Source: Palsa-189 sp963803735 (GTDB lineage Bacteria; Acidobacteriota; Terriglobia; Acidiferrales; UBA7541). Taken from it: 64,000 nt of DNA. This document shows positions 26,310 to 35,633 of the stretch, one piece after another. The translations under genes were made by a program, and so were the position numbers. Below the pieces are notes generated by a model, which saw only the letters and a list, made by a program, of their open reading frames with translations, was not told where the DNA came from and made no database searches. The stretch lies in NCBI GenBank assembly GCA_963803735.1, contig CAWDNV010000011.1:744001-808000 (forward strand), read 5' to 3'. Each line of letters opens with the position of its first letter. Positions within the stretch are counted from its first letter, which is position 1.

Positions 26310-27099
26310 GGAATCGGTTCACATTTGAGTACAGAATTCCACTGCGGAGGAAACGGCATTCGCCGGCTTTACTAGATGACTAATTCCGATCACAGCCACG
26401 CCAACGCAACCGTGCGGGTATTCATCGGGTCTGTCTACCGACCTCGTGCTGTTTGACGCTTGCGATAAAATAGAGGTACGCCTGCTTGAGGATGAGACTG
26501 AGTTGGCCTTGCACAAGTGGGCGTCGCGGCATTGTTGAATCTCGCGAAAAAATTTACCCTCCGGAACCGACCGACATCCCAGTTGCCCTTAGTTCGAATG
26601 CGATGGCAGAGATTTTCCGTTTCCGCCATTACGCTCTCGCTCGATCCAAAAATGCTGTCATCACGAGCGAGTCCGCCCACCGGCGGGCGAGAGAGGGATC
26701 TGCTTTCTTGCCCTCCTCGCCCTGAGCCTCGAAGGGAGCCCGCGAAGGGTCGGTGGTCTGGGTGGTTTTCGCTTTGCCGGGTCGCGGCTTCGTGAGACTC
26801 GTTTTTGTAGCGGCCGCCTGCACGCGGACCCGCCATCACACCCGCCAAAACTGCTGGCGCTAAGTCATGCACAATGAACACTTGCACAAAAACAGGAGGG
26901 GGGTGGGGCCGTCGTGAAGGGCTCTTATCGAGGACGAATGGAGAACTCAGTCGTGGCAAATCGGGAAGCTAAGCCCCGTGGATTGATATCGTTGCACGAA
27001 GACGCGGAGCAACTCCCATGGAATGATATCGTTGCGAAAAACATAGGGGGCGGGGGGGTGGCTCAACTGAACTTCCGGCTGGCCTCTCCGGGAATGAGG
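26310..27099. other. Gene-poor right flank of the TcmP module
   Basis: About 790 bases with only overlapping, low-quality reading frames on both strands. It contains the repeat at 26656-26704, pieces such as CTCGAAGGGAGCC and CGAAGGGTCGG that also occur in the left flank near 24015-24150, and a G-run region near 26896-26910 and 27048-27057. No continuation of the flavoprotein stub was found here. Confidence 0.5.
26656..26704. repeat. Diverged interspersed repeat, right of TcmP module
   Basis: TGTCATCACGAGCGAG at the left end and GAGAGAGGGATCTGCT at the right end resemble the ends of the 24171-24208 repeat. The inner part CGCCCACCGGCGGGCG is a hairpin. The two copies bracket the DUF5131/TcmP genes at a distance of about 2.4 kb in the same orientation. 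Confidence 0.5.
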
Positions 27100-27465
27100 C
27101 TAGTTCTTCTGAAACGAGCTGGTCTGAGCGGGCACCCAATCGGGTTGCTTCAGTTCGACGCCCCAGAAATGAGGAGCCGGGGAGACAAATTCGACGCCCA
27201 CGCGCTGGCCTTTCTCGGCGTCATCGCCAAGATAGACCACTCGGCATTCTTGCTCTTCCTGCGTGGCGGCATTGGTGAGTACGAGCAGCGATCCCACTTC
27301 CAGGTCCTGCCCGGAGTAGAGCAAAGCGCCATGCGCATTGATAACGATCGTTTCGCAGGCATGCTTGAACCGCCGGCCCTGCTGATTCTTGCCCGCGAGC
27401 TTCACCCGGACTCGCATGAACATTCGGGAGCTGCGTCGTTCGCGTTCGTAGACGGCTGTATTCAT
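27100..27465 (-). CDS. PilZ domain protein
   Basis: A 121-residue single PilZ domain, a possible c-di-GMP receptor. The Arg motif is RERRSSRMFMRV at the N-terminus and VGVEFVSPAP is the usual closing strand. The second ligand motif, normally (D/N)XSXXG, appears as NAHGALL, which is degenerate, so c-di-GMP binding is uncertain. The start at 27465 keeps the Arg motif; an ATG at 27504 would add 13 residues. It is monocistronic and divergent from the dipeptidase gene. Confidence 0.85.
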   Translation of the reverse strand: MNTAVYERERRSSRMFMRVRVKLAGKNQQGRRFKHACETIVINAHGALLYSGQDLEVGSLLVLTNAATQEEQECRVVYLGDDAEKGQRVGVEFVSPAPHFWGVELKQPDWVPAQTSSFQKN

Positions 27466-27682
27466 GGCACAACTATGGTCGGCTACGGCGTTATATGCGG
27501 TCAATTCTTGCGCTGGCTTCGCGTGCCTTGGGGGGCAACTGCCCTTTTGGACAACGTTTGGACAAGGGGAACTCCGCAGCCGGGCCGCTTCGCGCGCTCC
27601 AAAACCCGGCCGCGCGGATCGCGGCCGCCTTGCACCGCAAGGGCTGCGCTCCTAGAATCGGAACGCCGCTTCAGGAGGGCCG

Positions 27683-29047
27683 ATGGAGCTGAATGAATAC
27701 GTCGAACGAAAGCATAACGAGCATCTGACCGATCTCTACGAATTTCTGCGCATACCCAGCGTGAGCGCGCAGGCCGACCACAAGCCGGACGTCGAGCGTG
27801 CGGCGCAGTGGGTCGCGGACCGCTTGCGCCGTGTTGGCCTGGACGCCGTCGAAATCGTGCCGACGAAAATGCATCCCGTGGTTTATGGCCAATCCCTGCA
27901 GGCGCCCGGCAAACCCACGATTCTGTTTTACGGGCATTACGACGTGCAGCCTCCAGAGCCGCTGGAATTGTGGACTTCGCCTGCCTTTGAGCCGACCGTT
28001 CGTAACGGCAATCTCTATGGCCGCGGCACCGCGGACGACAAAGGCCAGGTGCACATCCACATGCGCGCGATGGACGCCTTGAAGCAGACAGCGGGAACGC
28101 TTCCGATCAACCTCAAGGTGATCGTCGAAGGCGAAGAGGAAGTCGGCAGCGAAAACCTCTGGGATTACGTCAATCACAACAAGGCGAAGCTGAAAGCCGA
28201 CGCCCTGGTTGTTTCCGATACGGCCATGCTGGCTCCCGGCGTCCCCTCGATTACTTACGGCTTGCGCGGCCTGAATTACTACCAGGTGGATATCACCGGG
28301 CCTGCGCAGGACTTGCATTCGGGAGTTTTCGGCGGCGCGGTGCCGAATCCGCTCACCGTGCTGAGCGAGCTTTTTGGCAAGCTGCACGATAAAAATTTCC
28401 GCGTGGCCATTCCTGGTTTTTATGATGACGTGGCCGTCGTTTCTCGAGCCGAGCGCAAGGCGCTCAACAAGCTTCCCTTCAAGGAAAAGGAGTTCCGAAA
28501 GACCGTCGGAGCGCCTGGGCTATGCGGCGAAAAGGGTTACACCCTCGTGGAACAGCTTTGGGTGCGGCCCACGCTGGAGCTCAACGGCATTTGGGGAGGC
28601 TATATTGGCGAAGGCGCAAAGACGGTCATCCCCTCGAAAGCGCACGCCAAGTTTTCCACCCGGCTCGTTCCCAATCAGGATCCCGCCAAAATCGCGAAAC
28701 TGGTCGAGCGCCACATACGGAAGCTGCTTCCCAAGCAGGTTAAGTGCGATTTCCACCTTTTGAGCAGCGGCAAGCCCTGGGTAGCGCCCTATACGCACCC
28801 GTTTTTTGAGGTGGCGCACAAAGCTCTGGAAACCGGGTTCGGCGAGCGCGCGGTTTTTATCCGCGAAGGCGGCTCGATTCCCTTTGTCACTCAGATGTAC
28901 GACACGTTTAAGGTGCCTTGCCTCTTAATGGGTTTTGGCTTGCCCGACGAAAATGCCCATGCCCCTGACGAGCACATTCTGCTGGAAAACTATTTTGGAG
29001 GAATCAAGGCCATGGCCAATTTTTATCAGTCCTTGGCCAAACTCTGA
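27683..29047 (+). CDS. M20-family dipeptidase/metallopeptidase
   Basis: A 454-residue zinc peptidase of the M20 (ArgE/DapE/CNDP-like) family, cytoplasmic. The metal ligands are seen in order: His and Asp in YGHYDVQPPEP, Asp in GRGTADDKG, the catalytic and ligand Glu pair in VEGEEEVGS, Asp in VVSDTAM and a C-terminal His in DENAHAPDEH. The lid domain is at about 195-345 (ITGPAQDLHSGVFGG at its start). It probably cleaves dipeptides or related amides. It begins right after a GGAGGGCCG ribosome site and stands alone. Confidence 0.93.
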   Translation: MELNEYVERKHNEHLTDLYEFLRIPSVSAQADHKPDVERAAQWVADRLRRVGLDAVEIVPTKMHPVVYGQSLQAPGKPTILFYGHYDVQPPEPLELWTSPAFEPTVRNGNLYGRGTADDKGQVHIHMRAMDALKQTAGTLPINLKVIVEGEEEVGSENLWDYVNHNKAKLKADALVVSDTAMLAPGVPSITYGLRGLNYYQVDITGPAQDLHSGVFGGAVPNPLTVLSELFGKLHDKNFRVAIPGFYDDVAVVSRAERKALNKLPFKEKEFRKTVGAPGLCGEKGYTLVEQLWVRPTLELNGIWGGYIGEGAKTVIPSKAHAKFSTRLVPNQDPAKIAKLVERHIRKLLPKQVKCDFHLLSSGKPWVAPYTHPFFEVAHKALETGFGERAVFIREGGSIPFVTQMYDTFKVPCLLMGFGLPDENAHAPDEHILLENYFGGIKAMANFYQSLAKL

Positions 29048-29217
29048 CTTTGGGCGAGCTCTGAAACTCAATTGCGGGCGGCTGGCTCTCTCGTGCCTGC
29101 CTGGGTAATAAGTTTGCTAACTGTGCCGAAACGGTTGTGGTCGTACCGGAGAAGGAGAAAAAATCTGCCATCGAAATCGCCAATTATCGATTTTCCGGGG
29201 CTTTTTTGCATTTTCTC

Positions 29218-29246
29218 TTGCGTTGCGCAGGGACTCTCTTTATAGT
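29218..29246 (+). promoter_or_regulatory. Probable sigma-70 promoter of the HU gene
   Basis: TTGCGT (29218-29223) and TATAGT (29241-29246) are exactly 17 bases apart and point at the HU gene, whose start is about 80 bases downstream. The rest of the 277-base gap after the dipeptidase holds no gene. Confidence 0.5.
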
Positions 29247-29324
29247 GTCGCGCGTGCGCGGCCTGATTCGGGCCTCCACGAAGGCTCGAAAGAATAGAAC
29301 GCTACAGGAGGATAGAATAACGAG

Positions 29325-29618
29325 ATGGCAAAGCCAATGAGCAAGTCCAAGGTAGTGGGCCATCTGGCGGAGAAGTGCGAGACGCCAAAAAAGACGGTGA
29401 GTACATTTTTTGAAGAGCTCTTCAAATTGGCGGTAAAGGAATGCAAGGGCGGCGCGGGCAAATTCGTAATTCCGAACCTCGGACGTGCAGTCAAAGCCCA
29501 TCGTAAAGCGCGCATGGGCCGCAACCCCCAAACCGGCGAGCCCATCAAGATCAAAGCGAAGACGGTAGTACGTTTGCGGGCCGCAAAGGCCTTCAAAGAC
29601 GCGGTTCTGGGCTCCTAA
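29325..29618 (+). CDS. HU-family DNA-binding protein
   Basis: A 97-residue histone-like protein of the HU/IHF family, which binds and bends DNA as a dimer. The N-terminal helices (SKSKVVGHLAEKCETPKKTV, about 6-25) dimerise, and the beta-arm region carries GKFVIPNLGRAV then MGRNPQTGEPIKIKAKTVVR (about 63-82), the classic arm with the intercalating Pro. The C-terminal helix AAKAFKDAV closes the fold. A ribosome site AGGAGG lies 12 bases before the ATG. It is monocistronic and likely well expressed. Confidence 0.94.
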   Translation: MAKPMSKSKVVGHLAEKCETPKKTVSTFFEELFKLAVKECKGGAGKFVIPNLGRAVKAHRKARMGRNPQTGEPIKIKAKTVVRLRAAKAFKDAVLGS

Positions 29619-29799
29619 ACGCGAGCGAAGCCCCGAACGATCCGGATCATCCCAGCCCTGATCATCAGTCGGGAAAAGTTTTGGCCATAGCAGCCGAAGC
29701 CACAGGGCGTTGACTGCCTGGACTCTGACGTCGCGCCGCACCTTTTTCGATGCGGCCCTGCCGGAGGCGCAATCGGTGGCATAATGGTCCGGTAACCTT

Positions 29800-31164
29800 A
29801 TGCCAACCGTCGCGCAGCCTTCAGGCCTGCTGGCCGACCTGTATGAATTGACGATGGCGGCGGGGTACCTCGAAACCCACTTCGAGGCCCGCGCCACCTT
29901 CGAGCTTTTTGCCCGCAGCCTGCCTCCCAAGCGGAATTTCCTGATTGCAGCCGGCTTGGAGCAGGCGCTGGAGTTCCTGGAGACGCTGCGCTTCAGTCCT
30001 GAGGATATCGCTTACCTTCGCAAGCACCCCGCTTTCGCCCGCATCAGCGCGAATTTCTTCGAGTATCTTGCCGGCTTTAAGTTCACTGGCGACGTTTGGG
30101 CCATGCCGGAGGGAACAGTCTGTTTCCCCGGCGAACCCCTTCTGCGCATTACCGCGCCAATCGCGGAAGCGCAGATCGTGGAAACTGCGCTGCTCGCGAC
30201 GATCAGTTTCCAAACTATGGTCGCCTCAAAGGCGGCTCGCATCGCCAAAGCCGCGGCCGGGCGGCCTATCGTGGAGTTCGGCACGCGCCGCGCTCACGGC
30301 ATCGAATCCGGCGTGCTGGCTGCTCGCGCGGCCTACATCGGCGGGTGCAAAGGAACCTCGAATGTTCGCGCCGGTCAATTATTCGAGATTCCCACGTATG
30401 GGACGCAAGCTCATTCCTGGATCATGGCCTTTGAGAGCGAAGAAGAAGCCTTTGCTCGTTTTATGGATATCTTTCCGCATCATTCGGTGTTGCTGCTGGA
30501 TACGTACGACGTTCGCGCCGCCCTCGAAAAGATCATCGCGATTGGACGAAAACCTCGAGGTGTACGGCTGGATAGCGGCGATCTCACCGCCGACAGCGTC
30601 TGGGTGCGCCAGAAGCTGGACGAAGCTGGTTGGGGCGACGTGGAGATATTCATCTCGGGCGATCTCGATGAAGAACGGATTTCCTCGCTGCTGGATGCGG
30701 GAGCCCGCGTGGATACGTTTGGAGTGGGCACTTCGCTCTCGACTTCTTCTGACGCGCCGACACTGAGTGTTCTTTATAAGCTCGTCGAGGTCGAACGCGG
30801 CGGCGAAGTGCGGGAAGCCGCGAAATTCAGTGCTGCGAAGGTAACTTACCCGGGCCGCAAGCAGGTTTTTCGTGATATCGATTCTCAGGGTGATTACGCG
30901 GGCGATGTGATTGCTCTCGAGGAAGAACACATGCCCGGCGAACGATTGCTCGTCCCGGTGCTTCGGGCGGGAAAGCGCGTAAGCTATGCCCCTTCGTTGG
31001 CGGAAATGCAAAGGCGGTGTCAATCTCAAATAGAGCGTTTGCCCGCTCCACTTCGCGGCCTTGCGCCCAGTGGCCTCGCATATCCCGTGCGGCACAGCGC
31101 GCGCCTGGAAGCGCTGCTCGAACAGGTTCGCGAGCGCATCACGCGGACAGTCTCACGGGCTTAG
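29800..31164 (+). CDS. pncB: Nicotinate phosphoribosyltransferase
   Basis: A 454-residue enzyme that makes nicotinate mononucleotide from nicotinate and PRPP, in NAD salvage. Visible marks are DLYELTMAAGYL (about 12-23), FGTRRAHG (about 165), the GGCKGTSNV segment, YGTQAHSW (about 203), whose His is the phosphorylated residue in the family, and the PRPP site GVRLDSGDL and FISGDLDEERI. The C-terminal domain has YPGRKQVFR. The stop codon lies inside the ribosome-site region of the next gene, a nicotinamidase-like hydrolase, giving a compact nicotinamide-to-NaMN unit. Confidence 0.95.
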   Translation: MPTVAQPSGLLADLYELTMAAGYLETHFEARATFELFARSLPPKRNFLIAAGLEQALEFLETLRFSPEDIAYLRKHPAFARISANFFEYLAGFKFTGDVWAMPEGTVCFPGEPLLRITAPIAEAQIVETALLATISFQTMVASKAARIAKAAAGRPIVEFGTRRAHGIESGVLAARAAYIGGCKGTSNVRAGQLFEIPTYGTQAHSWIMAFESEEEAFARFMDIFPHHSVLLLDTYDVRAALEKIIAIGRKPRGVRLDSGDLTADSVWVRQKLDEAGWGDVEIFISGDLDEERISSLLDAGARVDTFGVGTSLSTSSDAPTLSVLYKLVEVERGGEVREAAKFSAAKVTYPGRKQVFRDIDSQGDYAGDVIALEEEHMPGERLLVPVLRAGKRVSYAPSLAEMQRRCQSQIERLPAPLRGLAPSGLAYPVRHSARLEALLEQVRERITRTVSRA

Positions 31165-31173
31165 GAGTTCTGG

Positions 31174-31818
31174 GTGGTTTCCCGCCGAATCATTTTTTGG
31201 GACGTCGACACGCAAACCGACTTCATGCTTCCGGGCGGGAATCTTTATGTTCCCGGCGCCGAGAAGTTGATCCCGAACTTAAACCGGCTCACGGAGCAAG
31301 CGCGCAAGGATCGCGTTTTTCTCGTTTCGGACGCATGCGTCCACACGCCGGACGATCCGGAGTTTCAGCGGTTTCCACCACACTGCGTGCGCGGCACTTC
31401 CGGCGCGGAAATTATTCCAGAGACGATCGCAAAGCGATTTCTGATCCTGCCAAACCGGCGGGAAGCTTCGGTTCCGACCGATTTATCGCCCTACCAGCAG
31501 GTGATTCTCGAAAAGCAGACGCTGGACGTTTTTGATAATCCGCTCACTGAGACGGTGATCGAGAGACTGAAACAATTTACGGACGCCGATGCCGAATTCG
31601 CTGTCTTTGGAGTTGTGACCGAATATTGCGTGCGCTGCGTCGCGAAGGGCTTGCTCGAGCGCGGGCGGCGCGTCTCCCTGGTAGAGGACGCCATCAAGAC
31701 GTTGAAGGCGGAAGATGGAGACGGCGCCCTGGCTGAAATGAAATCTCTGGGAGCCAGAATGACGACGACTCGCGAGGCAATCGACTCACTCCTGGCGGCG
31801 AAATCAAAGGAGGCATGA
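31174..31818 (+). CDS. Isochorismatase-family hydrolase, probable nicotinamidase
   Basis: A 214-residue cysteine hydrolase of the isochorismatase family. The catalytic triad is visible: Asp in FWDVDTQTDFM (about residue 10-15), Lys in VILEKQTLDVF (about 113) and Cys in VVTEYCVRCVAKGLL (about 150). Nicotinamidases turn nicotinamide into nicotinate, the substrate of PncB, and this gene starts (GTG) only nine bases after pncB, with TAGGAG as ribosome site. The genomic pairing supports nicotinamidase over other isochorismatase activities, but the exact metal-binding DXHXXXH motif of PncA is not clear here. Confidence 0.85.
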   Translation: MVSRRIIFWDVDTQTDFMLPGGNLYVPGAEKLIPNLNRLTEQARKDRVFLVSDACVHTPDDPEFQRFPPHCVRGTSGAEIIPETIAKRFLILPNRREASVPTDLSPYQQVILEKQTLDVFDNPLTETVIERLKQFTDADAEFAVFGVVTEYCVRCVAKGLLERGRRVSLVEDAIKTLKAEDGDGALAEMKSLGARMTTTREAIDSLLAAKSKEA

Positions 31819-31844
31819 GGCTCGGCGGGTGCATAGGCCGATAC

Positions 31845-32258
31845 CTATCGGGTCTTTATGTAGGAAATCAGTTCGCGAATCTGCCCGGATGTGATGTCGT
31901 CTTTGAAGCCAGGCATGTTTTTACCTCCGACTTGGATCCACCTGGTAAGGCTCGCGTCGGTCACCTTCTTCCCGTCAGAAAAAGTGAGCCGCCGATAAAG
32001 GTCTTTGAGGCCCGGTCCAATCTTCTGAGCCGTGGTCTCCGTAAAATGACACGAGGCGCAATGTTGGTTAAAGAGTTCTTTGCCCGCAACGGCTTGTTGA
32101 ACCTCTGAAGCGCTAATGGCTGGTTTTGAATCCTTCCGCAAAACCTGAGCAGAAGCGGCGACTGGGAAGAAGATGGCGATCAGCAGCGCAGCTATCGAAA
32201 TGGCTGCGGCGCCGCCGCTCTTAAGAGCGCCCCGCTTTCCACGGAAGTCTCGGTCCAA
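31845..32258 (-). CDS. Exported cytochrome c, class I
   Basis: A 137-residue periplasmic monohaem cytochrome. From a TTG start at 32258 (AGAGGA five bases upstream) it has a signal peptide ending AASAQ at about residue 38, haem motif CASCH at 67-71, and a likely distal Met in GGKNMPGFKDD (about 112). The longer ATG-started frame (to 32378) would run into the MFS gene and has no ribosome site, so TTG is preferred. It follows the MFS gene by 14 bases on the same strand. It is probably a diffusible electron carrier; the partner is unknown. Confidence 0.85.
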   Translation of the reverse strand: MDRDFRGKRGALKSGGAAAISIAALLIAIFFPVAASAQVLRKDSKPAISASEVQQAVAGKELFNQHCASCHFTETTAQKIGPGLKDLYRRLTFSDGKKVTDASLTRWIQVGGKNMPGFKDDITSGQIRELISYIKTR

Positions 32259-32272
32259 AGGTCCTCTCAATG

Positions 32273-33595
32273 CTAATCGGCCGGTGGGGAATCCGCAGCT
32301 GCAATGGGCTTGAACACCATATTGTAAATCCACATCAGCAGTGTGGTCGCGAATCCAATTGCGGAAATCACCCACCACATCTCGGCGGGCCGATGCAGGA
32401 CCTCGCCAAAGTAGTGAACCAGATATCCGCCAAGCCTCCCGCCAATCAGATAGCCGATGGCAATGGGGAGAAAAGCGTAGCCCATGTAAGTGCCTTGTTG
32501 CCCAGGCGGGGCCAGGCGCGAGACATATTCGTAATATCGAGGAGATTGGATGATTTCGCCAAGCGCGAGGATGAAAAGCGCCGCGATCACGAAACCTGTG
32601 CTGGCGTGCACCACCAAGACCAGCCAGGAAAAGCTGGAGATCAGAATGCCCAGGGTCATGGCCGTGAAGACTGGAATTTTGCGCGTGAGATAACTCACAA
32701 CAATCTGAAAAAGAATTACGGTGGCCGGATCGACAGATAGCAAGAGATCGATTTTGGCGTTGGGGTCAACGTATCCACGGAGAAAAAGTGGAAGTGCGAT
32801 GAATTCCTGCCAAAAAATAATCCAGAAGCCGGAGAAGATAAGCAAAAAGATTACGAAGGGAAGATTAGCGAGAACGACCAGCATGTTTCGCAACGCTGCG
32901 CGGATCGTGGGAACAGATCGCTCTTCGGAACGGCGGGGCTCTTTGTAAAAAGCCAGCGTGGCAAAAAACATCAAGAAGACAAAAAGAGCCGAAACGCGAA
33001 AAACGTTTTCAATTCCGAGCGATCGCCGAACGAGAAAAGCGATAATAGGACCGAGCGTCCCGCCAATATTGACCAAGGTGTAGTAAATGGAATAACCGAT
33101 GGAGCGCACCGATTCGCTCGACGCCCGCGCGGTCGTTCCCGCGACGACCGGCTTAACAACCGACGGGCCCAGCGCCGGAATCATCAGGACCAGCAGCACG
33201 ACCCAGAAGAGCGGAAGCGCCTGCCGCAGCGGAGCCATCCAACTTGCGCTGAGAGAACCCATCAAAAAATAGCCGACCGCAAGCGTCAGGTAGGCTAAGG
33301 CCAGCGACTTGCGGAAGCCAAAGCGATCGGCCAAGCTGCCGCCAAGAATTGGAAGAAACCAGACTGCGAAGCCGAATACTCCCATGAGCGTTCCGGTTTG
33401 CTCAGTGGAAAGATGAAGCGATTCGTGCAGGAAAATTGCCAGAACGGCAGCCTGTGCGTAATAAGCGACTCGCTCGAAAAGTTCGGTGATGTTCGCAACC
33501 CAAAAGGCAGGTTCAAAACCGCGGCGAATTTCGAGGAGCCGATCCCGGAAACTCAAGTGTTTCGCGTCTTTGTTGCTTATGCGCGCCGTGGCCAT
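32273..33595 (-). CDS. MFS transporter (POT/oligopeptide-like)
   Basis: About 440 residues with 12 or more membrane helices. The N-terminal FWVANITELFERVAYYAQAAVLAIFL resembles the E-X-X-E-R-F-X-Y-Y start of proton-coupled peptide carriers, and the loop GGSLADRFGFRKSLALAYL is the MFS A motif. Helix YSIYYTLVNIGGTLGPIIAF is also POT-like. Peptide transport is therefore plausible. The start at 33595 is chosen over upstream ATGs because those would extend through the divergent der start and add residues unlike the family. The cytochrome c gene follows closely. Confidence 0.86.
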   Translation of the reverse strand: MATARISNKDAKHLSFRDRLLEIRRGFEPAFWVANITELFERVAYYAQAAVLAIFLHESLHLSTEQTGTLMGVFGFAVWFLPILGGSLADRFGFRKSLALAYLTLAVGYFLMGSLSASWMAPLRQALPLFWVVLLVLMIPALGPSVVKPVVAGTTARASSESVRSIGYSIYYTLVNIGGTLGPIIAFLVRRSLGIENVFRVSALFVFLMFFATLAFYKEPRRSEERSVPTIRAALRNMLVVLANLPFVIFLLIFSGFWIIFWQEFIALPLFLRGYVDPNAKIDLLLSVDPATVILFQIVVSYLTRKIPVFTAMTLGILISSFSWLVLVVHASTGFVIAALFILALGEIIQSPRYYEYVSRLAPPGQQGTYMGYAFLPIAIGYLIGGRLGGYLVHYFGEVLHRPAEMWWVISAIGFATTLLMWIYNMVFKPIAAADSPPAD

Positions 33596-33658
33596 CTTAT
33601 GCGTTTCACATCTTATAGGATAAGCTGAACCCAGGGCACACAGAGAAGCCATAGACGA

Positions 33659-35125
33659 ATGAATCAGAAACTGCCATCCATCGTTATTGTTGGGCGCCCC
33701 AACGTGGGCAAATCGACGCTTTTCAACCGGCTCACAGGCACGCGGAGGTCGATTGTCACGGACGAGCCGGGAATCACACGCGATCGAATTTACGGCACCG
33801 CGGTGTGGGGCGGGCGACCGTTTGAAATCGTAGACACCGGAGGTCTGCTGCCGGATGATCGCGCGCTCATCCCACGTGAAATTCTTAAGCAAGCGCAAAC
33901 GGCAATTGAGGACGCAACCTCGCTGGTGCTCGTCGTCGATGCTCGCGCCGGTGCGACTCCGCTTGATTTGGATCTTGCTCGACGTTTGCGGAGGACGGGC
34001 AAGCCTTTCGTCGTGGCAGTCAATAAAGTCGACACGCTGCGGCAGCAGGATCTGGCGGCGCAATTTTATGAAATTGGCGCAGAGGTTTTTCCCTTTTCGG
34101 CGGAACACGGTCTAGGAGTGGACGATCTGCTGGACGCATTGACGCGCGATTTTCCGGCGCCAACAGAAACGGAAGGCGCCGCTCCGGAAAAATCCGAGGT
34201 GCAGGTGGCCATCATTGGCCGGCCGAATGTTGGCAAGTCGACGCTGCTGAATCAATTGGCCGGGGCGGAACGCTCCATCGTGTCCGCCGAACCGGGAACC
34301 ACCCGAGACGCGGTGGATACGGTCGTCCTCCGTGGCGGAAAAAGGTATGGCTTCATCGATACGGCAGGCATCCGGCGCAAAGGCAAAACAAACCTCTTTG
34401 CGGAAAAGCTCAGCGTGATCATGGCCCGCAAGCATCTGGAACGCGCCGATGTGGCCTTGCTCGTGGCCGATGCAGCTGTCGGCGTCACCGCGGGCGACGC
34501 AACGATCGCCGGATACGCCCAAGAATCGGGCCGCTCGGTGATTGTGGTGATGAATAAATGGGACCTTGCACTGCAAAAGGCTCAAGAGGCGGCTGAAAAT
34601 GCAGAGAAGCAGCACGTAAAACAGCCGCAAGGGCGACGACCTCGAAATGCAAAGCAGCTCCCGCCTGGCCCTCCGCGATTAGCCTCTGAATACGAGGTGC
34701 TGATCCGGGAAAAGCTGAAGTTTTTGCCGTACGCGCCTATTGTTTTTATTTCTGCACTGACCGGCGAGCACGTCGAGAAGCTCTATACCTTAATCGATCG
34801 CGTCGCCCAGGCGCGCAAGCGGCGAATATCCACGGGGGAGCTGAATCGCTGGCTGGCCAGCGTCGATCTAGCGCGCGGAACTTCACCCTCGGCTCATCGC
34901 GTCAAAATCTATTACATGACCCAATCCGGTGTGTCGCCGCCGACTTTTATTGTCTTCACCAACCAGCGTGAAAGGCTGCATTTCAGCTACGAGCGCTTTC
35001 TGGAGAACCGTTTGCGCGAGCAGTTCGATTTCTTTGGGTCGCCGATTCGTTTCATCCAGCGCTTTCGGGAGCGGGCGCGTGACGATAGGGAACGTCCAAA
35101 GCAAAAGCGGCGCAGAGCGGATTGA
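33659..35125 (+). CDS. der: Ribosome biogenesis GTPase Der (EngA)
   Basis: A 488-residue protein with two tandem G domains and a C-terminal KH-like domain, acting in 50S ribosome assembly. The first P-loop GRPNVGKST is at 12-20 with DEPGITRD and DTGG; the second GRPNVGKST is near 185-193 with DTAGIRRKGK. NKVD and NKWD are the guanine-specificity motifs. An insert rich in Gln/Pro/Arg (about 310-345) before the second domain's last motif makes it longer than E. coli Der. A MerR-type gene follows 33 bases later. It is divergent from the MFS gene with about 60 bases between starts. Confidence 0.97.
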   Translation: MNQKLPSIVIVGRPNVGKSTLFNRLTGTRRSIVTDEPGITRDRIYGTAVWGGRPFEIVDTGGLLPDDRALIPREILKQAQTAIEDATSLVLVVDARAGATPLDLDLARRLRRTGKPFVVAVNKVDTLRQQDLAAQFYEIGAEVFPFSAEHGLGVDDLLDALTRDFPAPTETEGAAPEKSEVQVAIIGRPNVGKSTLLNQLAGAERSIVSAEPGTTRDAVDTVVLRGGKRYGFIDTAGIRRKGKTNLFAEKLSVIMARKHLERADVALLVADAAVGVTAGDATIAGYAQESGRSVIVVMNKWDLALQKAQEAAENAEKQHVKQPQGRRPRNAKQLPPGPPRLASEYEVLIREKLKFLPYAPIVFISALTGEHVEKLYTLIDRVAQARKRRISTGELNRWLASVDLARGTSPSAHRVKIYYMTQSGVSPPTFIVFTNQRERLHFSYERFLENRLREQFDFFGSPIRFIQRFRERARDDRERPKQKRRRAD

Positions 35126-35158
35126 CTTGCCTGCAAATCGGCATAGGATAAAGCGGTA

Positions 35159-35569
35159 ATGTCCAGTAACGGCCATCAGGAAATCACGGAAAAGAATCTT
35201 TATCGCATTGGCGAAGTGAGCCGCATCACCGATACGAAGCCCTTTGTTCTGCGATACTGGGAAACAGAATTTCCCATGTTGCAGCCGGTGAAGAGCCCGA
35301 AGGGACACCGGCTTTATCGGCGAAAAGACGTCGATACAGTGCTCCTGATAAAGCGGCTCTTGTATGACGAAGGCTTTACCATCGCGGGTGCGCGGCGTCA
35401 TCTGCGGGACATCAGCGAAGATCCGTCGGCAGCGGCGGCTGCCAGCCCCGCCGAGCTGCAACAAGCTCCGCCGCGGCAACCGGAAACTACCCCGAGTATC
35501 AGCCGCAAAGTGTTGCTCGACCTAAGGGATTCGCTGCGCGCATTCTTGACGCTGCTCGAAAGCGAGTGA
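35159..35569 (+). CDS. MerR-family transcriptional regulator
   Basis: A 136-residue regulator with an N-terminal MerR winged helix: YRIGEVSRITDTKPFVLRYWETEF (about 15-38), then the wing KSPKGHRLYRRKDVDTVLLIKRLLYDEGFTIAGARRHL. The C-terminal part is Pro/Ala-rich (about 85-110) followed by a short helix for dimerisation; no metal-binding cysteines are present. The effector is unknown. It is closely downstream of der and just upstream of tRNA-Pro, and similar single MerR genes in this position are common in other bacteria. Confidence 0.9.
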   Translation: MSSNGHQEITEKNLYRIGEVSRITDTKPFVLRYWETEFPMLQPVKSPKGHRLYRRKDVDTVLLIKRLLYDEGFTIAGARRHLRDISEDPSAAAAASPAELQQAPPRQPETTPSISRKVLLDLRDSLRAFLTLLESE

Positions 35570-35633
35570 TAGGCTCAAAGGGCATAAGTCAAGTCCTGGC
35601 GAACGTCTGAGGACGAGCGCTTACTCGACCGGT

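Noticed and set aside
23061..26400. Integrase or transposase for the TcmP island
   Set aside because: No frame with an integrase or transposase motif was found on either strand.
26914..27696. A 260-codon plus-strand frame
   Set aside because: It runs opposite to the PilZ gene and into the dipeptidase start, with no family likeness and no ribosome site; the PilZ frame on the other strand is convincing.
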